A stretch of DNA of 17,405 nt from Pseudomonadota bacterium (GTDB lineage Bacteria > Pseudomonadota > Gammaproteobacteria > Acidiferrobacterales > Acidiferrobacteraceae): positions 1-17,405 of the forward strand of contig JAJZZU010000015.1 in NCBI GenBank assembly GCA_021797365.1, read 5' to 3'. The notes under the pieces are model-generated. The model ran no database searches. It saw only the letters and a program-made list of their open reading frames with translations, and was not told the origin of the DNA. Positions 1-6,104 of this stretch are shown here, piece by piece (the first letter of the stretch is position 1; each line of letters begins with the position of its first letter). A program made the position numbers and the translations under genes.

Positions 1-376
1 TGATCGCCGTCTGCGCCCGGATCTGCGCCGTGTCCGACTGGACATACAGCCTCTGCAGCAGGTTGTCCTCATGCCGGAACTGGGTATCGATGGTACTCGC
101 GAGCGACTGGTTTCCCGCGGAAACCGCCGCCCCCAGCCGCTGGAGCTGCATGGCCAAGGAACCCTGCAGGGAGGTGATCTGGGCTGACACCGCCGACACA
201 TCCGTCGCCGAGGCGATGGGGCCTATCGCGGTCGCATAGCAGTAACCCGCGACGCCCACGCCCGGCATGACGGCGAAAGCGGATGGGGCGGCCAGAGTCA
301 AAAGCGCCGCCGATACCATGACAAGAACGCGGCGTGGCCAAATATTCCGAGGATGCTTCTGTTTTGCGCGCGCCAC
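1..376 (-). CDS. Exported protein, unknown function (3' end outside window)
   Basis: Reading leftward from a GTG at 376-374, an open frame of 125 codons continues off the window edge. An excellent ribosome binding site (AAGGAG, plus-strand 384-389) lies seven bases upstream, which decides this start and frame over the other leftward frame in the region. Residues 1-16 are basic (MARAKQKHPRNIWPRR), 17-30 form a hydrophobic core and 31-35 read PSAFA, a classic signal peptidase I site, so the protein should be exported to the periplasm. After a short Gly/Ala-rich stretch with one Cys (GYCY), residues from about 50 onward are Gln/Ser/Leu-rich and look like an amphipathic coiled coil. Exported coiled-coil proteins of this kind occur in conjugative transfer operons (TrbJ/VirB5-like), but I see no diagnostic motif, so function stays open. 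It is divergent from the gene at 463. Confidence 0.75.
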   Translation of the reverse strand, partial: MARAKQKHPRNIWPRRVLVMVSAALLTLAAPSAFAVMPGVGVAGYCYATAIGPIASATDVSAVSAQITSLQGSLAMQLQRLGAAVSAGNQSLASTIDTQFRHEDNLLQRLYVQSDTAQIRAQTAI

Positions 377-383
377 CGCGGTG

Positions 384-389
384 CTCCTT
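384..389 (-). promoter_or_regulatory. Ribosome binding site of the leftward exported-protein gene
   Basis: AAGGAG on the minus strand, seven bases before the GTG start. It fixes the GTG start and the reading frame of the partial gene at the left edge. Confidence 0.7.
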
Positions 390-398
390 TTCTGTGAT

Positions 399-422
399 GT
401 GGTATACTGCACAGTATAACAC
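399..422. promoter_or_regulatory. Palindromic operator in divergent promoter region (site A)
   Basis: A perfect inverted repeat TATACTG-CA-CAGTATA (403-418) lies in the gap between the leftward exported-protein gene and the rightward gene at 463. The flanks (GTGG on the left, ACAC on the right) are conserved at a second site at 2347-2370, where 19 of 24 bases match in opposite orientation. Both arms contain TATACT, a good -10 hexamer on either strand, so a bound protein would cover both promoters. Convincing -35 boxes are not visible. No regulator is assigned. Confidence 0.6.
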
Positions 423-462
423 TATGTTGCGGACCGGCTAATACCCAAACGGGGAGACACCT

Positions 463-1617
463 ATGTCAAGACCTGCATTTTTGCAAAGCGGCGTTTCTCA
501 TCATGCGCCGCCACCCGAGACGACGGATGCGGATCCGGTGTCGGCGCCCGAGGAGACCACGATCGATGCCGGCCTACAGGCCGCGAGCGACACCCTGCCC
601 GGCGCGCTCGCAACAGAGGCCACAGCCACGGCGGAAGATAAAACGGACAATGGGCCGTCCGACCCCGACCCGGGAGAGTCGCCAGACGACGCCCCGGAAG
701 ACTCACATGGCCTGGACGGGACTCTCGATGGGCCGGCGGATCTCGCGGAAAGCCCCCCACCGCTTGCCTACCGGCTTTTTGTCGGCATGGCGGCCGCTGC
801 GGGAATCCAGGGCGCGCCCACTGCGGATGGACAGGATCTTCTGGAGACACCCTGGCGACGGTTATCCGCCGCCAACCGCATGCTGTTCCACGTGCCCGCC
901 GGCACCGAGGATGCGGCCATCGCCCGGGCTTCAGTTCTCCTGAAACAGGCTGCGGCCAGCCGGCAGGCCAATCCCGATCCGACGGCGAGCCAGGGGCAGG
1001 CCTCTCTGGCGGCCTACGCAACCCATGCGGTCGCCACAAGCCTCTCGGCCTTCGGGCGGGCCCTGCGCAAGGGGGCCGCGTTCACAGCGGAAGAGGCCGC
1101 TTCCCGGGTCGCCGCCTGGCGATCGAAGCGCGCGCTCGCGGCCCGCGGGGACGTCCTGGAATCTCTGTCCACCCTCGAGCGGCAGGCGGATTCCCTCCTG
1201 AACGATCCCGATACCGGGCACATCATCCGGCGCATGAACGCCTTGTACCAGGAAGGTGTGGCGGTGGCGGATGCCGGCGGGCAGACGCGATGCGCCAAAG
1301 CGGCCGGCGATTGCGCGCGACTGATCTCCGAGTGGCCGGGTGACCCCGCCACCGCGATAGCTCATGAGACCGCGCACTTTTCGCGCGCACTGCGGCGGGC
1401 GCGCGACATCGGAGCGCTGGATGAACGGCAAATCGGCGACATCCAGGCGCGTCTCGAGTCCCTGGACGAGCGCGCAGGCGTGCTACCGGCCCATGACGGG
1501 CGGTCGCTGCACGAGCACATCGAACAGCTCATGGAGCGCGTCATGCGCTTCCTGCGCGGGTTCGTGGCCCGCCTGGCGCCTGGTCAGGAGGCAGAGGCGG
1601 AAGGCCCCTCGCCATGA
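463..1617 (+). CDS. Hypothetical protein, acidic disordered N-terminus, helical C-terminus
   Basis: The 384-residue protein is unrecognised. The ATG at 463 is preceded by GGGGAG eight bases upstream. Residues 1 to about 100 are rich in Pro, Asp, Glu, Ala and Thr and should be disordered. Residues from about 100 to the end are Ala/Arg/Leu-rich and look all-helical, with probable coiled-coil stretches near 210-260 and 310-345 and an amphipathic helix (EQLMERVMRFLRGFVARL) near residue 360. No signal peptide or clear membrane helix is seen, and there is no catalytic motif. It overlaps the next gene by four bases (ATGA), so the two are translationally coupled and form a two-gene operon. The pairing with a small HTH protein suggests a DNA-related or plasmid-maintenance role, but this is inference only. 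Confidence 0.8.
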   Translation: MSRPAFLQSGVSHHAPPPETTDADPVSAPEETTIDAGLQAASDTLPGALATEATATAEDKTDNGPSDPDPGESPDDAPEDSHGLDGTLDGPADLAESPPPLAYRLFVGMAAAAGIQGAPTADGQDLLETPWRRLSAANRMLFHVPAGTEDAAIARASVLLKQAAASRQANPDPTASQGQASLAAYATHAVATSLSAFGRALRKGAAFTAEEAASRVAAWRSKRALAARGDVLESLSTLERQADSLLNDPDTGHIIRRMNALYQEGVAVADAGGQTRCAKAAGDCARLISEWPGDPATAIAHETAHFSRALRRARDIGALDERQIGDIQARLESLDERAGVLPAHDGRSLHEHIEQLMERVMRFLRGFVARLAPGQEAEAEGPSP

Positions 1618-1862
1618 CCGTTAGCACTTGCGACGGTCATGAGTTTCTGGATATAGCGGACATGTTGAAGCGGCTGGGCGTCACCCGTGCCCAGTTTTCT
1701 CAGATGATAAAACGGGGAGAGGTTCCCGCCCCCTTGCGGTTACGGGAAGCGGGGATGCGTCCGGAGGTCAGGCGCAGGAGTGTCTGGCGGCCCCAAGACA
1801 TCGAGGCTTGGTTCGCGGCCCATCCGCGCGGAGAGTCAGAGGAAGAGAGCCCCTCGCCATAA
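1614..1862 (+). CDS. AlpA/excisionase-like helix-turn-helix protein
   Basis: The 82-residue protein starts with an ATG overlapping the upstream stop (ATGA). Residues 11-62 read like the winged HTH fold of AlpA/MerR-type phage regulators: FLDIADMLKRLGVTRAQFSQ is a helix-turn-helix, MIKRGEVPAPLRL the turn and wing entry, and SVWRPQDIEAWFAAH the closing strand and helix. Proteins of this family act as excisionases or as transcription activators of integrase and mobility genes. Its target is unknown; the palindromic sites near 403, 2347 and 10452 are candidates. The last ten codons closely resemble those of the upstream gene at nucleotide level (24 of 30 bases), an odd local repeat. Confidence 0.8.
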   Translation: MTVSTCDGHEFLDIADMLKRLGVTRAQFSQMIKRGEVPAPLRLREAGMRPEVRRRSVWRPQDIEAWFAAHPRGESEEESPSP

Positions 1863-1893
1863 AATGTACCGGCGCCCTTCGCCTTCCACAAAG

Positions 1894-2313
1894 CTATTTG
1901 CCCGTTTGACCCAACCACCACGCCCGGAAGAGCGTGTACCGCTTCTCACGAACACACGCCGCCTGCCAAAGCTTTACGGCAATGATGTAGATGAAGGCGA
2001 TCCCGCTCGCCGCCAGAATGACGCCGGCCATTAATAGCCGATCACGAAGACTCCACAGAACGTCAGCCCCGCACACGATACCCGTAAAACCCAACAATAC
2101 CGCCTCGCGACGGCGCGCCTTGGCAAATTGCACAAGCTTCTCCGCGTCGGCTGCATCGAGTTCCCAGATTCGACACAACTCGCCAAAATCCTCTGGTAAC
2201 GACCCTTTCGTGCGCATGGGCGGTAGTCGCAGTCGCGTCCTCATCCTGAACACGGATTGCGCCTGTGCCCTCACGCCCGCCATTCTTTTGCTGATTTCTT
2301 TGTTCCACCACAT
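1894..2313 (-). CDS. Small inner-membrane protein, unknown function
   Basis: This is a 139-residue leftward gene with ATG at 2313 and GGGAG eight bases before it. Residues 1-36 are strongly basic (many Arg and Lys, cytoplasmic by the positive-inside rule). Residues 37-70 form a soluble acidic/helical segment, and two hydrophobic segments follow at about 71-89 and 93-113 with a charged hairpin (RDR) between. The tail is basic. Both ends would therefore be cytoplasmic. I do not recognise the family. Small two-helix proteins of this type are frequent in conjugation and entry-exclusion loci, but no motif supports that here. It is convergent with the HTH gene (31-bp gap with no obvious terminator) and divergent from the methyltransferase. 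Confidence 0.75.
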   Translation of the reverse strand: MWWNKEISKRMAGVRAQAQSVFRMRTRLRLPPMRTKGSLPEDFGELCRIWELDAADAEKLVQFAKARRREAVLLGFTGIVCGADVLWSLRDRLLMAGVILAASGIAFIYIIAVKLWQAACVREKRYTLFRAWWLGQTGK

Positions 2314-2346
2314 GCTCTGCGCTCCCTTATCAAGTCATCTATGAGC

Positions 2347-2370
2347 GTGTTACACTGTTGCATATACCAC
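2347..2370. promoter_or_regulatory. Operator-like repeat upstream of methyltransferase (site B)
   Basis: Read on the minus strand this segment starts GTGGTATA and ends ACAGTGTAACAC, with 19 of 24 bases identical to site A at 399-422. It lies between the divergent membrane-protein and methyltransferase genes and overlaps the -35 box proposed for the latter, as expected for a repressor or activator site. The palindrome is less perfect than at site A. Confidence 0.5.
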
Positions 2371-2385
2371 ACCATGTTATATTAT
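2358..2385 (+). promoter_or_regulatory. Promoter of the methyltransferase gene
   Basis: TTGCAT (2358-2363) and TATTAT (2380-2385) with a 16-bp spacer, about 30 bases before the ATG at 2415. The region is distinctly AT-rich against its surroundings. The -35 lies inside operator-like site B. Confidence 0.5.
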
Positions 2386-2414
2386 AAACCGCGCAAGGGG
2401 ACTCGGAGAAGCCG

Positions 2415-4238
2415 ATGCTGAACACAGAGATTCGCCACTTCCACCTGTTCTGCGGCCTGGGCGGCGGCGCCCGCGGGTTCAACGCCGGGCAGGCCCGTGT
2501 GGGTACCCAGACGGCGCGTTTTCGGTGCCTGGGCGGCGTGGATTCCGACCCCAAGGCCATTGCTGATTTCGGACGGGCCGCCGGCACGGCGGGCACGGTC
2601 CTCGACCTTTTCGGCCGAGACCAGTATGTCGCTTTCCACAAGCACGAGCCGCCGGCGGCGTGGCGTGAGGCGACGCCCGCTGATATTCGCCGGGCGGCGG
2701 GCAACGAGCGACCCCACATCGTCTTCACCAGCCCACCGTGCAAAGCCTTTTCCGGGCTCTTGTCCGAGGATAAGAGCAAGACCGCCAAATATCAGGCGTT
2801 GAGTCATCTCGCCTTGCGCGGGATTTGGCTGGCGCTCGAGGCCTGGGGCGACGATCCGCCGGAGTTTTTCTTGCTGGAGAACGTACCACGCATCCAAAAT
2901 CGAGGCCGGTATCTGCTTGACCAGATCAGGCCGCTTCTGGAGAGCTATGGCTACGTGGTCGCGGAAACCACCCACGATTGCGGTGAGTTGGGCGGCTTGG
3001 CGCAATCTCGCAAGAGGTTCCTGCTGGTGGCCCGCCACCAAGAGAAGGTGCCACCGTTCCTGTATGAACCGCAAAAGCGCCCTTTGCTGGGCGTGGGCGA
3101 CATCCTGGGGCGCATGCCGCTACCCGGGGATCCTGCCGGTGGCGTGATGCATCGCGTGCCACATCTCCAATGGAAAACCTGGGTGCGACTCGCATTCGTC
3201 GAGGCCGGGTCCGATTGGCGATCGCTCAACAAGCTGGAAATTGAAAATGGATACCTGCGGGATTACCTGATTGTGCCGGAATACCGGTCCGGCTATCTGG
3301 GCGTAAATCGCTGGGAAGATACGGTTGGTACCGTGGCCGGGCGCTCCACTCCGAGCAATGGCGCATTCTCCATCGCAGATCCCCGCGAGTTTTCTGGCGT
3401 TCATGACGGAATACTCGGTGTCCGCTGTTGGAGTGAGCCGTCTGGCACGGTAACCGGGAATGGAAGACCGATGACGGGGGTATTCAGTGTCGCGGATCCG
3501 CGCTTCACCCACTCATGCCAGTGGCACGATGGGCAGGCCTACGGCGTGCGCCGGTGGGACGAGACCACCGGTACCGTGGCAGGCCAGCAAGGTCCCGGGC
3601 AAGGATACTATTCGGTGGCGGACCCCCGGCCCCATTCACCGGGGCGACTGTTCAGCAAATACGCGGTGACACGATGGGACGCAAGAACCGGTACCGTGAT
3701 AGGAGGGGACGATTCCGGCGCCTATGCGGTGGCGGATCCGCGGACTGGTCTTACCCGCGGCCGCGGTGACCATTACCTGACGGCCGCCCATTACGGTGTT
3801 GTTCCCTGGACAGAACCATGCGGAGCGGTGTCGGCCGCCGCCGGCCACGACAACGGCAAGTGGAGCGTCGCGGACCCCCGCATCGCTCCAGGGGACGCCG
3901 TTCCCGCAGACGCTCTGCCGGCCGCCAACGACACACTCGTCGCCATCATCCGCGCACTCGATGGGACATGGCACCGGCCATTCACGACCCTGGAACTCGC
4001 GGCCCTGCAGGGGCTTGTGGATCCGGAGGAAAATCTGGAGTTGGAAGGTTTAAGCGACTCGGCGTGGCGGGAACGGATTGGCAACGCCGTGCCGCCTCCC
4101 GCCGCGCAAGCGATCGCAGGAGTGATGGGGCGGACACTCCTGCTGGCTTGGTCGGGTGAGACGTTCGTTCTCGATGCGATGCCGATCTGGGTGCGCAAGA
4201 TCGCCATTGCGACGAGCGTGGCCACAAATCCCATTTGA
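2415..4238 (+). CDS. DNA (cytosine-5-)-methyltransferase with five internal repeats
   Basis: The 607-residue enzyme transfers methyl from S-adenosylmethionine to C5 of cytosine in duplex DNA. Motif I is FHLFCGLGGGARGF (9-22). Motif IV SPPC places the catalytic cysteine at 109. ENV of motif VI is at 155-157, and QSRKR of motif VIII starts at 197. The motif IX-like TTLELAALQGL lies near 525, and IGNAVPP of motif X is at 555-561. It is longer than typical M.HhaI-class enzymes (about 330) because residues 294-490 hold five tandem units of about 40 residues. Each has the pattern G-V-x-R-W-x-E-x-x-G-T-V-x-G and ends in S-V-A-D-P-R. The region occupies the target-recognition-domain position. No restriction endonuclease gene is adjacent, so it is an orphan enzyme, plausibly self-protection against host restriction or regulation. 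GGAG eight bases before ATG 2415 supports the start. Confidence 0.93.
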   Translation: MLNTEIRHFHLFCGLGGGARGFNAGQARVGTQTARFRCLGGVDSDPKAIADFGRAAGTAGTVLDLFGRDQYVAFHKHEPPAAWREATPADIRRAAGNERPHIVFTSPPCKAFSGLLSEDKSKTAKYQALSHLALRGIWLALEAWGDDPPEFFLLENVPRIQNRGRYLLDQIRPLLESYGYVVAETTHDCGELGGLAQSRKRFLLVARHQEKVPPFLYEPQKRPLLGVGDILGRMPLPGDPAGGVMHRVPHLQWKTWVRLAFVEAGSDWRSLNKLEIENGYLRDYLIVPEYRSGYLGVNRWEDTVGTVAGRSTPSNGAFSIADPREFSGVHDGILGVRCWSEPSGTVTGNGRPMTGVFSVADPRFTHSCQWHDGQAYGVRRWDETTGTVAGQQGPGQGYYSVADPRPHSPGRLFSKYAVTRWDARTGTVIGGDDSGAYAVADPRTGLTRGRGDHYLTAAHYGVVPWTEPCGAVSAAAGHDNGKWSVADPRIAPGDAVPADALPAANDTLVAIIRALDGTWHRPFTTLELAALQGLVDPEENLELEGLSDSAWRERIGNAVPPPAAQAIAGVMGRTLLLAWSGETFVLDAMPIWVRKIAIATSVATNPI

Positions 4239-4265
4239 GCGACGAACCACAACGGAGGGCCAACA

Positions 4266-4487
4266 ATGGTGCCAATAGCCGTTTGTCTGGAATGCGGTTG
4301 CGATGACTTCCACGCCTGCCACGATGGCTGCTCGTGGTTGCGCGTAGACTATGACGCCGGGCTCGGCGTGTGCAGTGAATGCGCTCATCGTGTCGACGAT
4401 TGGGATCACGGCAATCGCACACTGGGCGAAGAGGCGCGTTTGGTGAGCGAAATGCCGCCACCGTCCGTCGGTGGAGAGCGGCCGTGA
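4266..4487 (+). CDS. Small Cys-rich zinc-binding-type protein
   Basis: The 73-residue protein has an ATG nine bases after GGAGG. Residues 8-40 contain CLECGCDD..HAC..GCSW followed by C..C, i.e. seven cysteines plus His spaced as in a compact treble-clef or ribbon-type zinc site. The CxxCGCxxxxAC..GCSW pattern is common in short proteins of proteobacterial prophages and integrative elements, whose function is unknown to me. The rest is acidic and likely disordered. The gene follows the methyltransferase by 27 bp and overlaps the next gene by four bases (GTGA), so it belongs to an operon leading into the integrase. Confidence 0.75.
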   Translation: MVPIAVCLECGCDDFHACHDGCSWLRVDYDAGLGVCSECAHRVDDWDHGNRTLGEEARLVSEMPPPSVGGERP

Positions 4488-4615
4488 AAGGGCAAACGGG
4501 ACGCACACACTGGACGGATGCTGAGATCGCCACGCTCCGACGTCTCTACGCGGATACGCCAACTGGCGTTGGTCTGCCAGAACCGCCAGTTTCCCGGGAG
4601 CGCCGCCTGTTGTGA
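4484..4615 (+). CDS. Short Myb/SANT-like HTH protein, probably truncated
   Basis: A 43-codon frame begins at a GTG overlapping the upstream stop (GTGA) and ends in TTGTGA, which itself overlaps the GTG start of the next gene. Residues 7-27 (GRTHWTDAEIATLRRLYADT) match the first helix of Myb/SANT-like DNA-binding domains found in many phage proteins, where the sequence normally continues with a second and third helix. Here it ends in an unrelated Pro/Arg-rich tail, so the domain looks cut short, possibly by an old frameshift. The 3' part contains an 8-bp perfect inverted repeat (4561-4568 and 4584-4591). Coupling on both sides argues that it is translated. The small size limits confidence. Confidence 0.5.
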   Translation: MKGQTGRTHWTDAEIATLRRLYADTPTGVGLPEPPVSRERRLL

Positions 4616-4962
4616 CGACACTGGATCTCCATCAAGCCGCGGCTCTTCTCCACATGCACCCGGACACGGTGCAACAGAGAGCCAGGGCCGGACAGATCCC
4701 GGGTGCAAAGCCGGGGAAGCGCTGGGTGTTCGTCGAAGCGGACTTGATAGAGTGGCTGCGTACCCATTACGCTGGCGAGAAAACGAGGAGGATGGCGTGC
4801 TCAGAAAGCGCGGCAAGACGTGGTGGGTCGATATCCAGCACCGCGGACGCCGAGTTCGATGCTCTTGTGGCACCACGGACCGGACGCAGGCCCAGGAATA
4901 CCACGATCGTCTTAAAGCCCAATTTTGGCGCGAAGTCCGGATCGGCGAAGCCGCAGACATGA
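4612..4962 (+). CDS. Excisionase-like helix-turn-helix protein
   Basis: The 116-residue product begins at a GTG overlapping the previous stop. Residues 3-54 form an HTH_17/MerR-like excisionase domain: LDLHQAAALLHMHPDTVQQR is the helix-turn-helix, ARAGQIPGAKPGKRW the wing and VFVEADLIEWLRTHY the last helix. Such proteins bend DNA at attachment sites and direct a tyrosine integrase towards excision. The final 55 codons (about 4797-4962) overlap the start of the integrase gene in another frame. The tail is Ser/Arg-rich. Stop-codon-free overlap of this length between xis-like and int genes recurs in related prophages, so I take it as real, but the functional part is probably only the first 60 residues. 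Confidence 0.75.
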   Translation: MTTLDLHQAAALLHMHPDTVQQRARAGQIPGAKPGKRWVFVEADLIEWLRTHYAGEKTRRMACSESAARRGGSISSTADAEFDALVAPRTGRRPRNTTIVLKPNFGAKSGSAKPQT

Positions 4963-6104
4963 GCCTGCGCACAGCCGCGGTCGAGTGGATCAAGGCGGTC
5001 GGCTGTCACAAACGCAGCGCCGAGGATGACCGGCACCGCCTGCGGGTCCTGGGGCCCTCGCTCGATGGGCTCACCATCCGCACCGTCACGGCCGACGATC
5101 TGCGCCGGATCCGCGCCAAGGTGCTCGAGCGGGACATCGCGCCATCGACCGCCAACCGATACATGGCGGTCCTCTCGACCATTCTGCGCTACGCCCACAA
5201 ACAGGGCTGGTGCGAATCCGTCCCGGCTATCCCGAAGACACCCGAGCCGCGAGGCCGGATTCGCTGGATAACGCGCCATGAGGCCGCCAGACTCCTCGAT
5301 GAGCTGCCGATACACCTGCGCCGCATGGCCGCCTTTACGCTCGCCACAGGACTTCGTAGGGCCAATGTCACCGGACTCGAGTGGTCACGGGTCGACCTCG
5401 AGCGCCGTATGGCGCATGTCGTGGCCGACCAGGCCAAGGCTGGCCGTGCGATCGGGGTTCCCTTGAACGATGACGCCATGGCCATCCTCGCCGACTGTGC
5501 CGATGATCACCCGCAGTTTGTGTTCGTGTGGCGCCACCAACGGATCAAAGACACCGGGCAAAAGGCGTGGGCTCGCGCATGCGCGCGCGCCGGCATCCAG
5601 GACTTCCACTGGCACGACCTGCGCCACACCTGGGCGTCATGGCACATCATGGCCGGGACGCCCGTTCAGGTGCTCAAAGAGCTGGGGGGATGGGCAAGTC
5701 TTGAAATGGTCTTGCGCTACGCCCATCTGTCGCCGGCGCACCTGTCGGACGCGGCCCGAAACATCACCGGGCTGGCACAAATGCGTCACACTGGGGACGA
5801 GCACCTAGGTGATTATGATGCTAAGTCATTGATAAATTGGGGTGAGCGATGGGATTCGAACCCACGACAACCGGAATCACAATGGGGGGTATTTCGGCCT
5901 GACCCTTTTGCTAGTGTCATATATATCAATGCCTTAAATAAATCGCTCGCAAAAAATTCTGCCGTTTGCGACAATCCTGCGACAAGTCCATCGAACAGAG
6001 GCGCGTATGGCCACATTTGTTCAGCGTCCGGGCCCAGGCGGCAAGCGGGTCTGGCAGGCGCTTGTCCGGCGCAAGGGATACCCACAGCAGACCCAGACCT
6101 TTGA
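4797..6104 (+). CDS. int: Tyrosine recombinase / integrase 1, with read-through C-terminus
   Basis: The frame is open further upstream, but GTG 4797 is chosen because GAGGAGG lies six bases before it and the protein then starts at the N-terminal arm-binding domain (MLRKRGKTWWVDIQ). Of 435 residues, 1-60 form the arm-binding domain and about 63-150 the SAM-like core-binding domain. The catalytic residues R187 (TGLRR), K214, H273-x-x-R276 (WHDLRH) and Y308 (LRYAHL) are all in place, with GGW in the His/Trp position. The natural domain ends near residue 325. The frame then continues without a stop through the attachment site (residues about 340-365 are a translation of tRNA-His antisense) and into the start of the second recombinase gene. 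The true C-terminus therefore depends on what DNA is joined at the att site. Its partner is the upstream HTH excisionase. Confidence 0.9.
   Translation: MLRKRGKTWWVDIQHRGRRVRCSCGTTDRTQAQEYHDRLKAQFWREVRIGEAADMSLRTAAVEWIKAVGCHKRSAEDDRHRLRVLGPSLDGLTIRTVTADDLRRIRAKVLERDIAPSTANRYMAVLSTILRYAHKQGWCESVPAIPKTPEPRGRIRWITRHEAARLLDELPIHLRRMAAFTLATGLRRANVTGLEWSRVDLERRMAHVVADQAKAGRAIGVPLNDDAMAILADCADDHPQFVFVWRHQRIKDTGQKAWARACARAGIQDFHWHDLRHTWASWHIMAGTPVQVLKELGGWASLEMVLRYAHLSPAHLSDAARNITGLAQMRHTGDEHLGDYDAKSLINWGERWDSNPRQPESQWGVFRPDPFASVIYINALNKSLAKNSAVCDNPATSPSNRGAYGHICSASGPRRQAGLAGACPAQGIPTADPDL
5802..5811. repeat. 10-bp perfect palindrome near attachment site
   Basis: CACCTAGGTG lies at the end of the conserved part of integrase 1, 27 bp before the tRNA-His segment and beside the left IHF site. 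Whether it is part of the left att arm is unknown. Confidence 0.3.
5822..5834 (-). promoter_or_regulatory. IHF binding site, left arm of attP
   Basis: On the minus strand this matches the IHF consensus WATCAANNNNTTR without mismatch (TATCAA-TGAC-TTA). It lies four bases from the tRNA-His segment. IHF bends DNA so that lambda-type integrases can bridge arm and core sites. Confidence 0.6.
5838..5883 (-). other. attP: Attachment site core: 3' half of a tRNA-His gene
   Basis: Read on the minus strand, the segment is the tRNA-His gene from the anticodon loop (ATTGTGATT, anticodon GTG) to the encoded CCA. It contains the 3' anticodon strand CCGG, variable loop TTGTC, T arm GTGGG-TTCGAAT-CCCAT, acceptor strand CGCTCAC, the His-type C73 and CCA. 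The 5' half is absent: upstream of the loop one finds CCCCCC instead of the CCGGA needed to pair. Duplicated tRNA 3' halves are the standard core of tRNA-targeting integrases, since insertion then restores the tRNA. It lies at the end of integrase 1 and 123 bp before recombinase 2. The host target is inferred to be the chromosomal tRNA-His(GTG) gene. Confidence 0.85.
5924..5936 (+). promoter_or_regulatory. IHF binding site, right arm of attP
   Basis: TATCAA-TGCC-TTA matches WATCAANNNNTTR exactly and lies in a markedly AT-rich stretch 41 bp right of the tRNA-His segment. Together with the left site it brackets the core, as in attP sites of lambda-family integrases. Confidence 0.6.
5967..5985 (+). 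repeat. Direct repeats, candidate integrase arm-type sites
   Basis: TGCGACAA occurs at 5967-5974 and again at 5978-5985, spaced 11 bp (one helical turn) on the same DNA face. A related ACGACAA lies in the core (5864-5870). Tandem short repeats in this position usually bind the N-terminal domain of the integrase or the excisionase. Which of the two recombinases would bind is unknown. Confidence 0.45.

Noticed and set aside
69..422. Leftward 117-aa ATG frame at the left edge
   Set aside because: The GTG frame at 376 in the same region has a perfect ribosome binding site, a signal peptide and no stop to the window end, so the ATG frame is its shadow.
1863..1893. Terminator between the convergent genes at 1862 and 1894
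   Set aside because: No hairpin with a T run is visible in the 31-bp gap.
3294..3881. CRISPR-like or satellite repeat suggested by recurring GCGGACCC motifs
   Set aside because: The periodicity is codon-level, reflecting the protein repeat inside the methyltransferase, with no conserved DNA repeat-spacer structure.
4518..4796. Upstream extension of integrase 1 from ATG 4518
   Set aside because: The extension is Cys/Ser/Arg-rich nonsense overlapping two coupled genes; GTG 4797 has GAGGAGG and begins the arm-binding domain.
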